In this document: one piece after another, positions 10,418 through 19,435 of the stretch
Numbering within the stretch: position 1 is the first letter of the stretch
Layout of the letters: each line of letters begins with the position of its first letter
Source: Pseudomonadota bacterium
Lineage (GTDB): Bacteria > Pseudomonadota > Gammaproteobacteria > Burkholderiales > Burkholderiaceae_C
Reading direction: 5' to 3'
Assembly: GCA_023387335.1 (NCBI GenBank)
Contig: JAEWIF010000003.1
Span: 145,412 to 209,411, forward strand
DNA length: 64,000 bases
Notes under the pieces: model-generated
What the model was told of the DNA's origin: nothing
The model's database searches: none
Seen by the model: the letters and a program-made list of their open reading frames with translations, nothing else
Position numbers and translations under genes: made by a program

Positions 10418-12214
10418 TCAGTGCTTGCCGGGCGCGGCCCACCAGGTGGCCATCGCCCAGCCGTCGGCCTCGTAGTACGGCGGGATCACCGGCGGCAGCT
10501 CGAAGCGCGGCGCGCGGTAGCCGATGAAGAAGGCGCCGCTGTAGTACTGCGGGATCGAGTAGTAGCCGTTTGTCAGCACGCGGTTGAGCGCGCGCATGGC
10601 GGCGTTGAGGTCCGGCCGGGTCTTGGCCTGCACCACTTTCTGCAGCAGCGCGTCCACCGCGGGGTCGGCGATGCCCCAGTAGTTGGCCGACCCGTTGGTG
10701 GTGGCGGCCCTGGAGCCGAAGTACTCCAGCAGTTCGCCGCCGGGCGCCACCATGCCCGGGATGCGGCGGGTGGTGAGCTCGAACTCGAACTTGTCCATCC
10801 GCTCCTTGCTCAGCGAGAAGTCCACCTGCCGGTAGTTCCAGCCGATGCCCAGCTTGGCCAGGGCCTGCTCGAACGGCGCGACGATGCGCACCAGCGAGGG
10901 CTGGTCGTTCAGGAACTCGATGACGAAGGGTTCGCCCTTCTCGTTGCGCAGCGCGCCGTCGCGGTAGGTCCAGCCCGCCTCGCGCAGCAGCGCCTGGGCC
11001 TGGCGCAGGTTGTCGCGCAGGCTGCTCGGCGGACTGGTGCTGGGCGGGATCGGCATCGGTCCGAACACCTCGGGCCGCAGCTTGTCGCGCAGCGGCTCCA
11101 GCAGCGCGAGTTCGTCCGGCTTGGGCAGGCCGTCGGCATGGAAGTCGCTGTTCGGGAAGTAGCCCTGCACGCGCTTGTACAGGCCGTAGAACAGCTGGCG
11201 GTTCATCCACTCGAAGTCCATCGCCAGCGTCAGCGCCTTGCGCACCCGGATGTCCTTGAACTTGGGATTGCGCAGGTTGAACACGTAGCCCTGGAAGTCG
11301 CCCGGGTTGCGGTTCTCGAAGGTGGCCTTCTTCAGCTCGCCGCTGTCGAACTGCTTGCCCTTGTACTGGCGGGCCCAGTTGCGCGAGGTGAATTCGCGCA
11401 GGAAGTCGAACTCGCCGGCCTTCAGGCCTTCGAAGCGGGCCGTCTCGTCCAGGTAGATCTTGAAGCTGATGCGGTCGAAGTTGAACTGCCCGCGCCGCAC
11501 CGGCAGGTCGCGCGCCCAGTAGTTCGGGTCGCGCTGGTAGGTGATGTCGCGGCCCATGCGCGGGTCGGCGATGCGGTACGGGCCCGAGCCGATCGGCACC
11601 TCCGACACCACCTGGTCGAACGGCTTGCCCTTGCCCCACTCGCGGCTGAACACCGGCATGCCGCCGACCACCAGCGGCAGCTCCGGGTTGGGCGACACGA
11701 ACTCGAAGCGCACCGTCCGGTCGTCCACCGCCACGACCTGCTTCACCTCGACGTAGATGGTTCGGAACTGCGGCGCCGCCTCCTTGCTGATCAGCGTGCG
11801 GAACGAGTGCACCACGTCGGCGGCCAGCACCGGCTTGCCGTCGTGGAAGCGCGCCTCGCGCCGCAGGCGGAAGGTGGCGGAGAGGCGATCCGGCGCGACC
11901 TCGACGTCCTCGGCCAGCAGGCCGTAGGCGGTGGTGGGCTCGTCGAAGTTGCCGGTCAGCAGGCTGTCGAACAGCAGCGCGGTCAGGCCGTAGGGCTCCG
12001 TGCCCTTGAGCGTGAACGGGTTGAACTTGTCGAAGTTGGTCGGCCGCGTGGGCGGGACCATGCGGATCTCGCCGCCCTTGGGCGCCCGCGGGTTGACGTA
12101 CGAGAAGTTCTGGAAATCGGGCCCGTACTTGATGTCGCCGAATTGCGCGTACGCATGGGCCGCCCAGGAGGGAGCGGCCATCAGTGCTGCCAGCAGGACG
12201 AGCCAACCTCGCAT
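10418..12214 (-). CDS. yejA: Peptide ABC transporter substrate-binding protein (YejA-like)
   Basis: Periplasmic family-5 solute-binding protein feeding the Yej permeases. The chosen ATG gives 598 residues beginning with a signal peptide, [21 protein letters not shown]. Longer in-frame starts would place extra residues before this signal and overlap the fabI start region. YejA-like landmarks include [21 protein letters not shown] and [18 protein letters not shown]. It is the first gene of yejA-B-E-F-arfB and is divergent from fabI, with only 37 nt between the start codons. Confidence 0.92.
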   Translation of the reverse strand: MRGWLVLLAALMAAPSWAAHAYAQFGDIKYGPDFQNFSYVNPRAPKGGEIRMVPPTRPTNFDKFNPFTLKGTEPYGLTALLFDSLLTGNFDEPTTAYGLLAEDVEVAPDRLSATFRLRREARFHDGKPVLAADVVHSFRTLISKEAAPQFRTIYVEVKQVVAVDDRTVRFEFVSPNPELPLVVGGMPVFSREWGKGKPFDQVVSEVPIGSGPYRIADPRMGRDITYQRDPNYWARDLPVRRGQFNFDRISFKIYLDETARFEGLKAGEFDFLREFTSRNWARQYKGKQFDSGELKKATFENRNPGDFQGYVFNLRNPKFKDIRVRKALTLAMDFEWMNRQLFYGLYKRVQGYFPNSDFHADGLPKPDELALLEPLRDKLRPEVFGPMPIPPSTSPPSSLRDNLRQAQALLREAGWTYRDGALRNEKGEPFVIEFLNDQPSLVRIVAPFEQALAKLGIGWNYRQVDFSLSKERMDKFEFELTTRRIPGMVAPGGELLEYFGSRAATTNGSANYWGIADPAVDALLQKVVQAKTRPDLNAAMRALNRVLTNGYYSIPQYYSGAFFIGYRAPRFELPPVIPPYYEADGWAMATWWAAPGKH

Positions 12215-12251
12215 GCGACAATTCTGCCGACTTTTCCAACAGCAAAAACGC

Positions 12252-13043
12252 ATGGGCTTCCTCTCCGGCAAGAAATTGTTGATCACGGGCGTGCTTTCGA
12301 ACCGCTCGATCGCCTACGGCATCGCCAAGGCCTGCCACGCGCAAGGCGCCGAGCTGGCCTTCAGCTACGTCGGCGAGCGCTTCAAGGACCGCATCACCGA
12401 ATTCGCCGCGGACTTCGACTCCAAGCTGGTGTTCGACTGCGACGTGGGCGACGACGCCCAGATCGCCAAGCTCTTCTCCGACCTGTCGGCCACCTGGCCC
12501 AAGTTCGACGGCTTCGTGCACGCCATCGGCTTCGCCCCGCGCGAGGCCATCGCCGGCGACTTCCTCGATGGCCTGTCGCGCGAGGCCTTCCGCATCGCCC
12601 ACGACATCAGCGCCTACAGCTTCCCCGCCATGGCCAAGGCCGCGGCGCCGATGCTCAACGACAAGGCCGCGCTGCTCACCCTGAGCTACCTGGGCGCCAT
12701 CCGCACGGTCCCGAACTACAACACCATGGGCCTGGCCAAGGCCTCGCTCGAAGCCTCGGTGCGCTACCTGGCCGAGTCCCTCGGTCCCAAGGGCGTGCGC
12801 GTCAACGGCATCAGCGCCGGCCCGATCAAGACGCTGGCCGCCAGCGGGATCAAGGGCTTCGGCAAGATCCTGTCGGTGGTGGCCGAGACCTCGCCGATCC
12901 GCCGCAACGTCACCATCGAGGACGTGGGCAACGTGGCCGCGTTCCTGCTGTCCGACCTGGCCGGCGGGGTGACCGCCGAGATCACCTACGTGGACGGCGG
13001 CTTCAGCCAGGTGGTGGGTGGCATCGCCGAACCCACCGAATAG
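12252..13043 (+). CDS. fabI: Enoyl-[acyl-carrier-protein] reductase (NADH) FabI
   Basis: FabI catalyses the last reduction of the fatty-acid elongation cycle and is the target of triclosan-type inhibitors. The 263-residue product starts [20 protein letters not shown], matching the family dinucleotide site, and has the catalytic pair Tyr156 and Lys163 in YNTMGLAK at the same numbering as E. coli FabI. TYVDGGF near the C-terminus is also typical. The start was set at this ATG because upstream in-frame sequence belongs to the divergent yejA. Confidence 0.96.
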   Translation: MGFLSGKKLLITGVLSNRSIAYGIAKACHAQGAELAFSYVGERFKDRITEFAADFDSKLVFDCDVGDDAQIAKLFSDLSATWPKFDGFVHAIGFAPREAIAGDFLDGLSREAFRIAHDISAYSFPAMAKAAAPMLNDKAALLTLSYLGAIRTVPNYNTMGLAKASLEASVRYLAESLGPKGVRVNGISAGPIKTLAASGIKGFGKILSVVAETSPIRRNVTIEDVGNVAAFLLSDLAGGVTAEITYVDGGFSQVVGGIAEPTE

Positions 13044-13071
13044 ATTCCGCGCCTCTTGAAGGAGGCGCTCC

Positions 13072-13947
13072 ATGAACGACATCCATCCCGGCGCGGGTTT
13101 CCTCTCGCGCCGCCAAGCCTTGGCCTGGCTCGCCGGCGCCTGCGGCTTGCAAACGCCCGCGGCGCAAGCCGGGCCCATCGCCCTGATGCTGGCGCAGTCG
13201 TACGAGGCCGGTCCGGGCCTCGACCTCGCGCGCTACGCCGTCAGCGAGAAGTACGACGGCCTGCGCGGCTACTGGGACGGCCAGGCGCTATGGACCCGCG
13301 GCGGAAACCCCATCGCGACACCCGATGGGTTCACCGCCGGCTGGCCGCGGCAGCCGCTGGACGGTGAGCTCTGGGGCGGCCGCGGCCGCTTCGAGTTCGC
13401 GGTCGGCACCGCCCGCACCCAGGTGCCCGACCCGCAGGCGTGGCGCGGCATGCGCTACATGGTGTTCGACCTGCCGGCGCATCCGGGCTCCTTCCGCGAG
13501 CGCCATCGAGCGCTGGCCACCGTGCTGACCGGCGACCGGCTGCAGGCCGTCGAACAGGCCACCGTCGCCGATGCCGCCGCCTTGAAGGCGCGGCTGGACC
13601 GCACGGTGCGCAACGGCGGCGAAGGCCTGATGCTGCATCGCTGGGACGCCCCGTACCGCGCGGGCCGCAGCCCGGCCCTGCTCAAGTACAAGCCCGAGCC
13701 CGACGCCGACGCGCGGGTGGTCGGCCACCTGCCGGGCCAAGGCAAGCATGCCGGGGTGATGGGCGCCCTGCTCGTCGAGACGCCCGAAGGCTTGCGATTC
13801 CGCATCGGCTCGGGATTCAGCGACGACCAGCGCCGCCAGCCGCCCGCGGTGGGCCGCTGGGTGACGTACCGCTATCGCGGGCAGACCGAGGCCGGCATCC
13901 CGCGGTTCGCCACCTTCCTTCGGCTGCGGCCGGACGGTGGCGACTAG
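13072..13947 (+). CDS. Exported ATP-dependent DNA ligase (LigE type)
   Basis: A minimal ATP-dependent DNA ligase of 291 residues. Motif I is SEKYDGLRG with the adenylated Lys at position 60; DGELWGGRG, YMVFDLP, GGEGLMLH and LLKYKP correspond to motifs III, IIIa, IV and V. An OB-fold follows (GHLPGQGKHAGVMGALLVE). The N-terminus carries a twin-arginine-like leader (SRRQALAWLAGACG, then AQA), so export is likely, as described for Lig E enzymes. It lies 28 nt after fabI. The TAG stop is shared in a CTAG with the convergent decarboxylase gene. Confidence 0.9.
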   Translation: MNDIHPGAGFLSRRQALAWLAGACGLQTPAAQAGPIALMLAQSYEAGPGLDLARYAVSEKYDGLRGYWDGQALWTRGGNPIATPDGFTAGWPRQPLDGELWGGRGRFEFAVGTARTQVPDPQAWRGMRYMVFDLPAHPGSFRERHRALATVLTGDRLQAVEQATVADAAALKARLDRTVRNGGEGLMLHRWDAPYRAGRSPALLKYKPEPDADARVVGHLPGQGKHAGVMGALLVETPEGLRFRIGSGFSDDQRRQPPAVGRWVTYRYRGQTEAGIPRFATFLRLRPDGGD

Positions 13948-16208
13948 GCCCGCACGCAGTCCGCGAAGTACTTCACCTTGCCCTCGGCGTCGACCTCTTC
14001 CACCAGGCCGTGGATGTCGGTCTCGAAGCCCGGGCACTGCGAGTTGAACTCGCGCGAGAACTTCAGGTAGTCGACGATCTTCTTGTTGAAGACCTCGCCC
14101 GGGATCAGCAGCGGGATGCCCGGCGGGTAAGGCGTGATCAGCGAAGTGGTGATGCGGCCTTCCAGCTCGTCGATCGGCACCCGCTCGGTCTTGCGGTGGG
14201 CGATGTGCGAGAAGGCGTCGCTCGGCTTCATCGCCGGCGTCAGGTCCGACAGGTACATGTCGGTCGTGAGGCGGGCGATGTCGTACTTGGCGTACATCTC
14301 GTGCACCAGCTGGCACAGGTCGGCCAGGCCCATGCGCTCGTAGCGCGGGTACTGGGCGCAGAACTCGGGGAGGATGCGCCACATCGGCTGGTTGCGCGCG
14401 TAGTCGTCCTTGAACTGCTGCAGCGCCGTCAGCAGCGTGTTCCAGCGGCCCTTGGTGATGCCGATGGTGAACATGATGAAGAAGCTGTACAGGCCCGTCT
14501 TCTCCACGATGATCCCGTGCTCCGCCAGGAAGCGCGTGACGATCGAGGCCGGGATGCCGGTCTTGGCGAACTTGCCGTTCAGGTCCAGGCCGGGCGTGAC
14601 CACGGTGGACTTGATCGGGTCCAGCATGTTGAAGCCCTCGGCCAGGTTGCCGAAGCCGTGCCACTTGGCCGTGCGGGCCTCGCCCTTGATGATCCAGTCG
14701 TCGGCGCGGCCGATGCCCTCCTCGGCCAGCTTGTCCGGGCCCCAGACCTTGAACCACCAGTCCTTGCCGTACTCCTGGTCGACCTTGCGCATGGCGCGGC
14801 GGAAGTCCAGCGCCTCCTGCAGGCTCTCCTGCACCAGCGCGGTGCCGCCGGGCGGCTCCATCATCGCGGCGGCCACGTCGCAGCTGGCGATGATCGAGTA
14901 CTGCGGGCTGGTCGAGGTGTGCATCAGGAACGCCTCGTTGAACAGGTGGCGGTCCAGCTTGGTCTGCTTGGCGTCCTGCACCAGCACGTGGCTGGCCTGG
15001 CTGATGCCGGCCAGCAGCTTGTGGATGGACTGGGTGGCGTAGACCAGCGACTTCTCCGGCCGCGACCGCTTCTTGCCCATGGCATGGAAGCTGCCGTAGA
15101 ACGGATGGAAGGCCGCGTGAGGCAGCCAGGCTTCGTCGAAGTGCAGCGCCTCGACGTAGCCGTCCAGCATGCCCTTGATGGTTTCCGTGTTGTAGAGGAC
15201 GCCGTCGTAGGTGGACTGCGTGAGCGTCACGATGCGCGGCTTCACGTTGTCGGCGTCCACGCCCGCCAGCAGCGGGTTGGCGCGGATCTTGGCCTTGATC
15301 GCCTCGGGCGTGAATTCGCTCTGCGGGATCGGTCCGATGATGCCGAAGTGGTTGCGCGTCGGCTTCATGAACACCGGGATCGCCCCGGTCATGATGATCG
15401 AGTGCAGGATCGACTTGTGGCAGTTGCGGTCCACCACCACCACGTCGCCGGGCGCCACCGTGTGGTGCCACACCATCTTGTTCGACGTCGACGTTCCGTT
15501 CGTCACGAAGAAGCAGTGGTCGGCGTTGAAGATGCGCGCCGCGTTGCGCTCGCTGGCCGCCACCGGGCCGGTGTGGTCCAGCAGCTGGCCCAGTTCGTCC
15601 ACCGCGTTGCAGACGTCGGCGCGCAGCATGTTCTCGCCGAAGAACTGGTGGAACATCTGGCCGATCGGGCTCTTGAGGAAGGCCACCCCGCCCGAGTGCC
15701 CCGGGCAGTGCCAGGAGTAGGAGCCGTCCTCGGCGTAGTCCAGCAGCGCCTTGAAGAACGGCGGCTGGATGCCCTCCAGGTAGCTCTTGGCCTCTCGGAT
15801 GATGTGGCGCGCCATGAACTCCGGCGTGTCTTCATACATGTGGATGAAGCCATGGAGCTCGCGGAGCACGTCGTTGGGCAGGTGCTGCGAGGTCTTGGTC
15901 TCGCCGTAGATGTAGATCGGCACGTCGCTGTTCTTGCGGCGCACCTCGGTGATGAAGTTGCGCAGGTTCAGCACCGCCGGGTCGGGCTCCGGCCCCTGGG
16001 TGAACTCCTCGTCGTCGATCGACAGGATGAAGGCGCTGGCGCGGCTTTGCTGCTGCGCGAACTGCACCAGGTCGCCGTAGCTGGTGACACCGAGCACCTC
16101 CATGCCCTCGGCCTCGATCGCCTGGGCCAGCGCGCGGATGCCCAGCCCGGACGTGTTTTCCGAGCGGTAGTCTTCGTCGATGATGACGATGGGGAAGCGG
16201 AATTTCAT
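13944..16208 (-). CDS. Arginine/lysine/ornithine decarboxylase, PLP-dependent (AdiA/LdcC family)
   Basis: Group III basic-amino-acid decarboxylase, which consumes a proton and releases CO2 plus a diamine or agmatine. The 754-residue product has an N-terminal wing domain of receiver-like fold, a PLP-binding core with WHCPGHSGG, LHFDEAWLPHAAFH and the Schiff-base Lys in ATQSIHKLLAG near residue 397, and the C-terminal domain with TPYPPGIPLLIPGE. Length fits the inducible/constitutive enterobacterial enzymes. Motifs alone do not settle arginine, lysine or ornithine as substrate. No antiporter gene lies beside it. Confidence 0.92.
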   Translation of the reverse strand: MKFRFPIVIIDEDYRSENTSGLGIRALAQAIEAEGMEVLGVTSYGDLVQFAQQQSRASAFILSIDDEEFTQGPEPDPAVLNLRNFITEVRRKNSDVPIYIYGETKTSQHLPNDVLRELHGFIHMYEDTPEFMARHIIREAKSYLEGIQPPFFKALLDYAEDGSYSWHCPGHSGGVAFLKSPIGQMFHQFFGENMLRADVCNAVDELGQLLDHTGPVAASERNAARIFNADHCFFVTNGTSTSNKMVWHHTVAPGDVVVVDRNCHKSILHSIIMTGAIPVFMKPTRNHFGIIGPIPQSEFTPEAIKAKIRANPLLAGVDADNVKPRIVTLTQSTYDGVLYNTETIKGMLDGYVEALHFDEAWLPHAAFHPFYGSFHAMGKKRSRPEKSLVYATQSIHKLLAGISQASHVLVQDAKQTKLDRHLFNEAFLMHTSTSPQYSIIASCDVAAAMMEPPGGTALVQESLQEALDFRRAMRKVDQEYGKDWWFKVWGPDKLAEEGIGRADDWIIKGEARTAKWHGFGNLAEGFNMLDPIKSTVVTPGLDLNGKFAKTGIPASIVTRFLAEHGIIVEKTGLYSFFIMFTIGITKGRWNTLLTALQQFKDDYARNQPMWRILPEFCAQYPRYERMGLADLCQLVHEMYAKYDIARLTTDMYLSDLTPAMKPSDAFSHIAHRKTERVPIDELEGRITTSLITPYPPGIPLLIPGEVFNKKIVDYLKFSREFNSQCPGFETDIHGLVEEVDAEGKVKYFADCVRA

Positions 16209-16333
16209 GCGGGTCGGCCGAGGGCCGGAAAGTCAAGGCGCGAAGTGTATGCAAATCGGGTGACGCGACCGGGGCATCGCCGCTCACCCACAATCGGCCC
16301 ATCCGTAATTTTCGAACACGGAAGGAGGCCCGG

Positions 16334-16759
16334 ATGGCGGATTCGACGGTGTGGTGGCTGCTCACGGGCGCGGCGGTCGCCGTGGAACTGGTCACCGGAA
16401 CCTTTTACCTGCTGATGCTGGCCATCGGCCTGGCGGCCGGCGCGCTGGCCGCCCACGCGGGCGCCGGGATGGCGGCGCAGCTGGTCACGGCGGCCCTGGT
16501 GGGCGGCGGCGCGGTGGCCGCCTTGTACGTCATTCGCCAGCGGCGCCCCGCCACGCCGGGCGCCGCCGCCAACCCCGACGTGAACCTGGACGTGGGCGAA
16601 ACCGTGATGGTCGAAGCCTGGCGGCCGGACGGCACCGCCCTGGTGCGCTACCGCGGCGCCAGCTGGACGGTGGCCCACCCGCCCGGCGCGGCCCCCGCGG
16701 CCGGCCTGCACCGCGTGCGCGAGGTGGTCGGCAACCGCCTCATCGTCGAGAAGATCTGA
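16334..16759 (+). CDS. NfeD-like membrane protein (YbbK/YuaF type)
   Basis: Short NfeD-family protein of 141 residues: two membrane helices (about 5-28 and 40-66) followed by a soluble OB-fold (NLDVGETVMVEAWRPDG to VREVVGNRLIVEK). Such proteins are encoded next to, and act with, SPFH-domain scaffolds. The next gene, 23 nt downstream, is such a scaffold. The ATG is preceded by a strong GGAAGGAGG ribosome-binding site. Confidence 0.88.
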   Translation: MADSTVWWLLTGAAVAVELVTGTFYLLMLAIGLAAGALAAHAGAGMAAQLVTAALVGGGAVAALYVIRQRRPATPGAAANPDVNLDVGETVMVEAWRPDGTALVRYRGASWTVAHPPGAAPAAGLHRVREVVGNRLIVEKI

Positions 16760-16782
16760 ACCCCCAAGAAGGAAGAACAACC

Positions 16783-17700
16783 ATGGAAATCGCCCTCGTC
16801 CTGTTCGTCATCGCCGTCATCTTCGTGGTGCGCGCCGTCAAGGTCGTCCCCCAGCAGCACGCCTGGGTGGTGGAGCGCCTGGGCAAGTACCACGGCTCGC
16901 TCACCCCGGGCCTGAACTTCCTGGTGCCCTTCATCGACAAGGTGGCCTACAAGCACAGCCTGAAGGAGATCCCGCTGGACGTCCCCAGCCAGGTCTGCAT
17001 CACCCGGGACAACACCCAGCTGCAGGTGGACGGCATCCTGTACTTCCAGGTCACCGACCCGATGCGGGCCAGCTACGGCAGCTCCAACTACATCGTGGCC
17101 GTCACCCAGCTGGCCCAGACGTCGCTGCGCAGCGTGATCGGCAAGCTGGAGCTGGACAAGACCTTCGAGGAGCGGGACGTCATCAACGCCCAGGTCGTGC
17201 AGGCCATCGACGAGGCGGCCCTGAACTGGGGCGTGAAGGTGCTGCGTTACGAGATCAAGGACCTGACGCCGCCGGCCGAGATCCTGCGCGCCATGCAGGC
17301 CCAGATCACCGCCGAACGGGAGAAGCGCGCCCTGATCGCCGCGTCCGAAGGCCGCCGGCAGGAGCAGATCAACATCGCCACCGGCGAGCGCGAGGCCTTC
17401 ATCGCCCGCTCCGAAGGCGAGAAGCAGGCCGAGATCAACCAGGCCCAGGGCGAGGCGGCCGCCATCCTCGCCGTGGCCGAAGCCAAGGCCGAGGCCATCC
17501 GCAAGGTCGCCGAAGCCATCCGCCAGCCGGGCGGCGAGCAGGCGGTGCAGCTGGAAGTGGCGGAGAAGGCGGTGGACGCGTTCCGCAACGTGGCCAACGA
17601 GTCGCAGACCACGCTGATCGTCCCGGCGAACATGAGCGAGGTCTCGACCCTCATCGCGTCGGCGATGAAGATGATCCAGGCGGGCCGGCCGACGGTCTGA
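16783..17700 (+). CDS. qmcA: SPFH/band-7 (stomatin-like) membrane protein, QmcA type
   Basis: SPFH scaffold protein that organises membrane microdomains and is linked to membrane protease control. The 305-residue product has one N-terminal membrane helix (residues 2-20), the SPFH domain (VVPQQHAWVVERLGKY, TPGLNFLVPFID, LDVPSQVCITRDN) and a long Ala/Glu/Arg coiled coil from about residue 170 to 265. It resembles E. coli QmcA and, as there, sits beside an NfeD-like partner. AAGAAGGAAG precedes the ATG. An extended upstream reading was rejected because it lies in the NfeD gene. Confidence 0.93.
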   Translation: MEIALVLFVIAVIFVVRAVKVVPQQHAWVVERLGKYHGSLTPGLNFLVPFIDKVAYKHSLKEIPLDVPSQVCITRDNTQLQVDGILYFQVTDPMRASYGSSNYIVAVTQLAQTSLRSVIGKLELDKTFEERDVINAQVVQAIDEAALNWGVKVLRYEIKDLTPPAEILRAMQAQITAEREKRALIAASEGRRQEQINIATGEREAFIARSEGEKQAEINQAQGEAAAILAVAEAKAEAIRKVAEAIRQPGGEQAVQLEVAEKAVDAFRNVANESQTTLIVPANMSEVSTLIASAMKMIQAGRPTV

Positions 17701-17705
17701 TCGTC

Positions 17706-17852
17706 TGTCCAATTGACTGTCCATCTGTCTAGACACTGTCCAAGCGACAGCTTAGACAATGCTCCGTGTGGTGCTCCGACGACGCGTCTGTTTAGTCTGT
17801 CTTGACAAATGACCTAAGACAGTTCAACCTTCTGTCCAACACTGTTTGGACA
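17706..17852. promoter_or_regulatory. Array of TGTC/GACA inverted repeats upstream of the MerR-cyclase gene
   Basis: The gap between qmcA and the next gene is packed with related half-sites: TGTCCA (17706), the perfect 10-bp palindrome TGTCTAGACA (17726-17735), TGTCCAAG/CTTAGACA (17737-17758, 6-nt spacer, one mismatch), CTGTCTT/AAGACAG (17797-17822) and TGTCCAA/TTGGACA (17833-17852, 6-nt spacer). A consensus TTGACA -35 element sits at 17802-17807 without a clear -10. The layout suggests cooperative binding by a dimeric regulator, plausibly the downstream MerR-type protein acting on its own promoter. Confidence 0.7.
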
Positions 17853-17862
17853 AAGGCTGAAT

Positions 17863-18927
17863 GTGTTGAGCAGCAAGGAAGTTCTGGAGCGCACCGGCAT
17901 CTCGCGGGCGACCCTGAACAACTACATCGGGAGCGGCCTCGTGCCGCGCCCGGAGGTGCTGCCGCCCAGCCCCGAGCACGGCGCGGCGCCCCGCATCGGC
18001 TACTTCCCGGACGACACGGTCGACCGCATCGGCCAGATCCAGCGGCTCAAGCAGCAGGGCTGGAGCATCGCCCGCATCGCCGCCCACCTGGCGGGCGGTG
18101 CACCGGTGGAAGCGGGGGCGCCGGCCCCGGCCCCGCAAGCGCCGGTCGTCCACCGCGTCGCCGAACCGGCCCCGGCACCGGCATTCGCTGAGCGCCCCGC
18201 CGCCCCGCCGGCGGTCGTCTCCGTTTCCCCTTCCCGCGCCCCGGCGCCCATCCTCACGCCCGTCGCGCTCCTCGTCAGCACGCTGCAGGACGCCGGCGAG
18301 CTCTGGCTGCAGCTGCCCGCCGGCGAGTACTTCGAGCTGGTCAACGAGGTCTGGCTCGAGCTGGACCGCATCTTCCGGCGCCACGGTGGCCGCCACGGCA
18401 AGCATCCGGGCGAAGGCATGGTCTGCCACTTCCTGCCGCAGACGTCCGCCAGCTACCTGTGGAGCGCCCTCGCCGCCGCCCACCAGGCCCGCGAGGCCAT
18501 GCGCCAGATCAGCAGCCGCTGGCAGGCGCGCAAGGGCTGGGACTTCGAGCTGTGCATGAACACCGGCGTGGACGAAGGCCAGGAATGGCTGGGCGCGCTG
18601 CGCCTGTCCGAGCCGCTGGAACTCACGGTCGTCGGCGGCGCCGCCGACCACGCGGCCCAGCTCTCGCGGTCGGGGCGCGACAGCGCCGTGTGGGTCACCC
18701 GCAACCTGGTGGGCAAGCTGTCCGCCGACGAGCGCCGCGCCCTCACCTTCGGCGTGCCCCGGGCCGACCGGCGCGTGCTCTCCAGCTTCGCCCGCCTGGC
18801 CGACCTGGCCGCCACCCACGGATCGCCCGCGGTACCCGCCGCGCTGGCCGACCTGCCCGTCACCGAACTGCTGGACCTGGACACGGTCCCGCCCTCTCCC
18901 CACTCGCCGTCCAGGCCCCAGGCCTGA
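17863..18927 (+). CDS. MerR-type HTH protein fused to a degenerate class III nucleotide-cyclase domain
   Basis: The 354-residue product opens with a MerR-like winged HTH (MLSSKEVLERTGISRATLNNYIGSG... and YFPDDTVDRIGQIQRLKQQGWS, residues 1-72). A Pro/Ala-rich linker (about 80-130) leads to a region that aligns by eye with class III adenylate/guanylate cyclase domains: HGGRHGKHPGEGMVCHF for HGG-x-KF-x-GDG, ELCMNTGVDEG for IHTG-x-V, and ELTVVGGAADHAAQL for YTVIGDAVNLAARL. The first metal Asp is absent and the second is Glu, so catalysis is unlikely and a ligand-sensing role is more plausible. The start is GTG, 7 nt after AAAGG. Confidence 0.65.
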   Translation: MLSSKEVLERTGISRATLNNYIGSGLVPRPEVLPPSPEHGAAPRIGYFPDDTVDRIGQIQRLKQQGWSIARIAAHLAGGAPVEAGAPAPAPQAPVVHRVAEPAPAPAFAERPAAPPAVVSVSPSRAPAPILTPVALLVSTLQDAGELWLQLPAGEYFELVNEVWLELDRIFRRHGGRHGKHPGEGMVCHFLPQTSASYLWSALAAAHQAREAMRQISSRWQARKGWDFELCMNTGVDEGQEWLGALRLSEPLELTVVGGAADHAAQLSRSGRDSAVWVTRNLVGKLSADERRALTFGVPRADRRVLSSFARLADLAATHGSPAVPAALADLPVTELLDLDTVPPSPHSPSRPQA

Positions 18928-18948
18928 GGAAACAGGAAGGAACACACC

Positions 18949-19311
18949 ATGCGCTGGTTCAAGCCGAATCTCAGGAACAGCCTGCATGCCATCTTCAGCG
19001 GCGGGCTGGGCACCTCGCGCCTCATCGAGGAGGACGAGGACACGCTGGTCAGCATCGAGGACATCCGCACCCGGATGACCGAGATGCTGTCCTCGCACGA
19101 CGACGAGCGCGCCACCATCGTGCGGCGGCGCATCCGCTACGCCGACAGCGTCGAGTCGCTCTGGTTCCTGCGTGGCGAGCTGATGGCGGTGCTGTCCCGG
19201 TCGCGCGGCGAAGCCCGGGCGCTGGAGATGATCGCCAGCGTCAGCGACATGTTCGACGACCTGCTCCCGGAAGGCCTGCGCTCGCGCCCCAGCCCGCTCG
19301 GCCGCTACTGA
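18949..19311 (+). CDS. Conserved-looking small protein of unknown function
   Basis: A 120-residue soluble protein I do not recognise. It is rich in charged residues and predicted helical, with an acidic stretch (LIEEDEDTLVSIEDIRTRMTEM, around residues 25-45), a basic stretch (ATIVRRRIRYADSVESLWFLR) and a helical C-terminus ending in PSPLGRY. It follows the MerR-cyclase fusion by 21 nt with a good AGGAAGGAA ribosome-binding site, so the two are probably co-transcribed and may work together. A stem (19313-19319 with 19337-19343) follows the stop, without a T-run. Confidence 0.75.
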   Translation: MRWFKPNLRNSLHAIFSGGLGTSRLIEEDEDTLVSIEDIRTRMTEMLSSHDDERATIVRRRIRYADSVESLWFLRGELMAVLSRSRGEARALEMIASVSDMFDDLLPEGLRSRPSPLGRY

Positions 19312-19435
19312 ACCTCAGCGGTTACAGCCCGCAATGGCTGAGGCTCCCGCCTTACCTGTGCAACACACGGTGCCCTGACCCCGGCCGAAGAATCCTCCCA
19401 ACGCCGCGCCCCTTGCGCGGCTCCGCGGGAGGCAC

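Noticed and set aside
10410..13178. Long minus-strand frame across yejA, fabI and the ligase start
   Set aside because: Antisense to fabI and out of frame in yejA; both real genes have clear motifs.
19313..19343. Stem CCTCAGC/GCTGAGG after the 120-residue gene as a terminator
   Set aside because: The loop is 17 nt and no T-run follows, so intrinsic termination is not supported.
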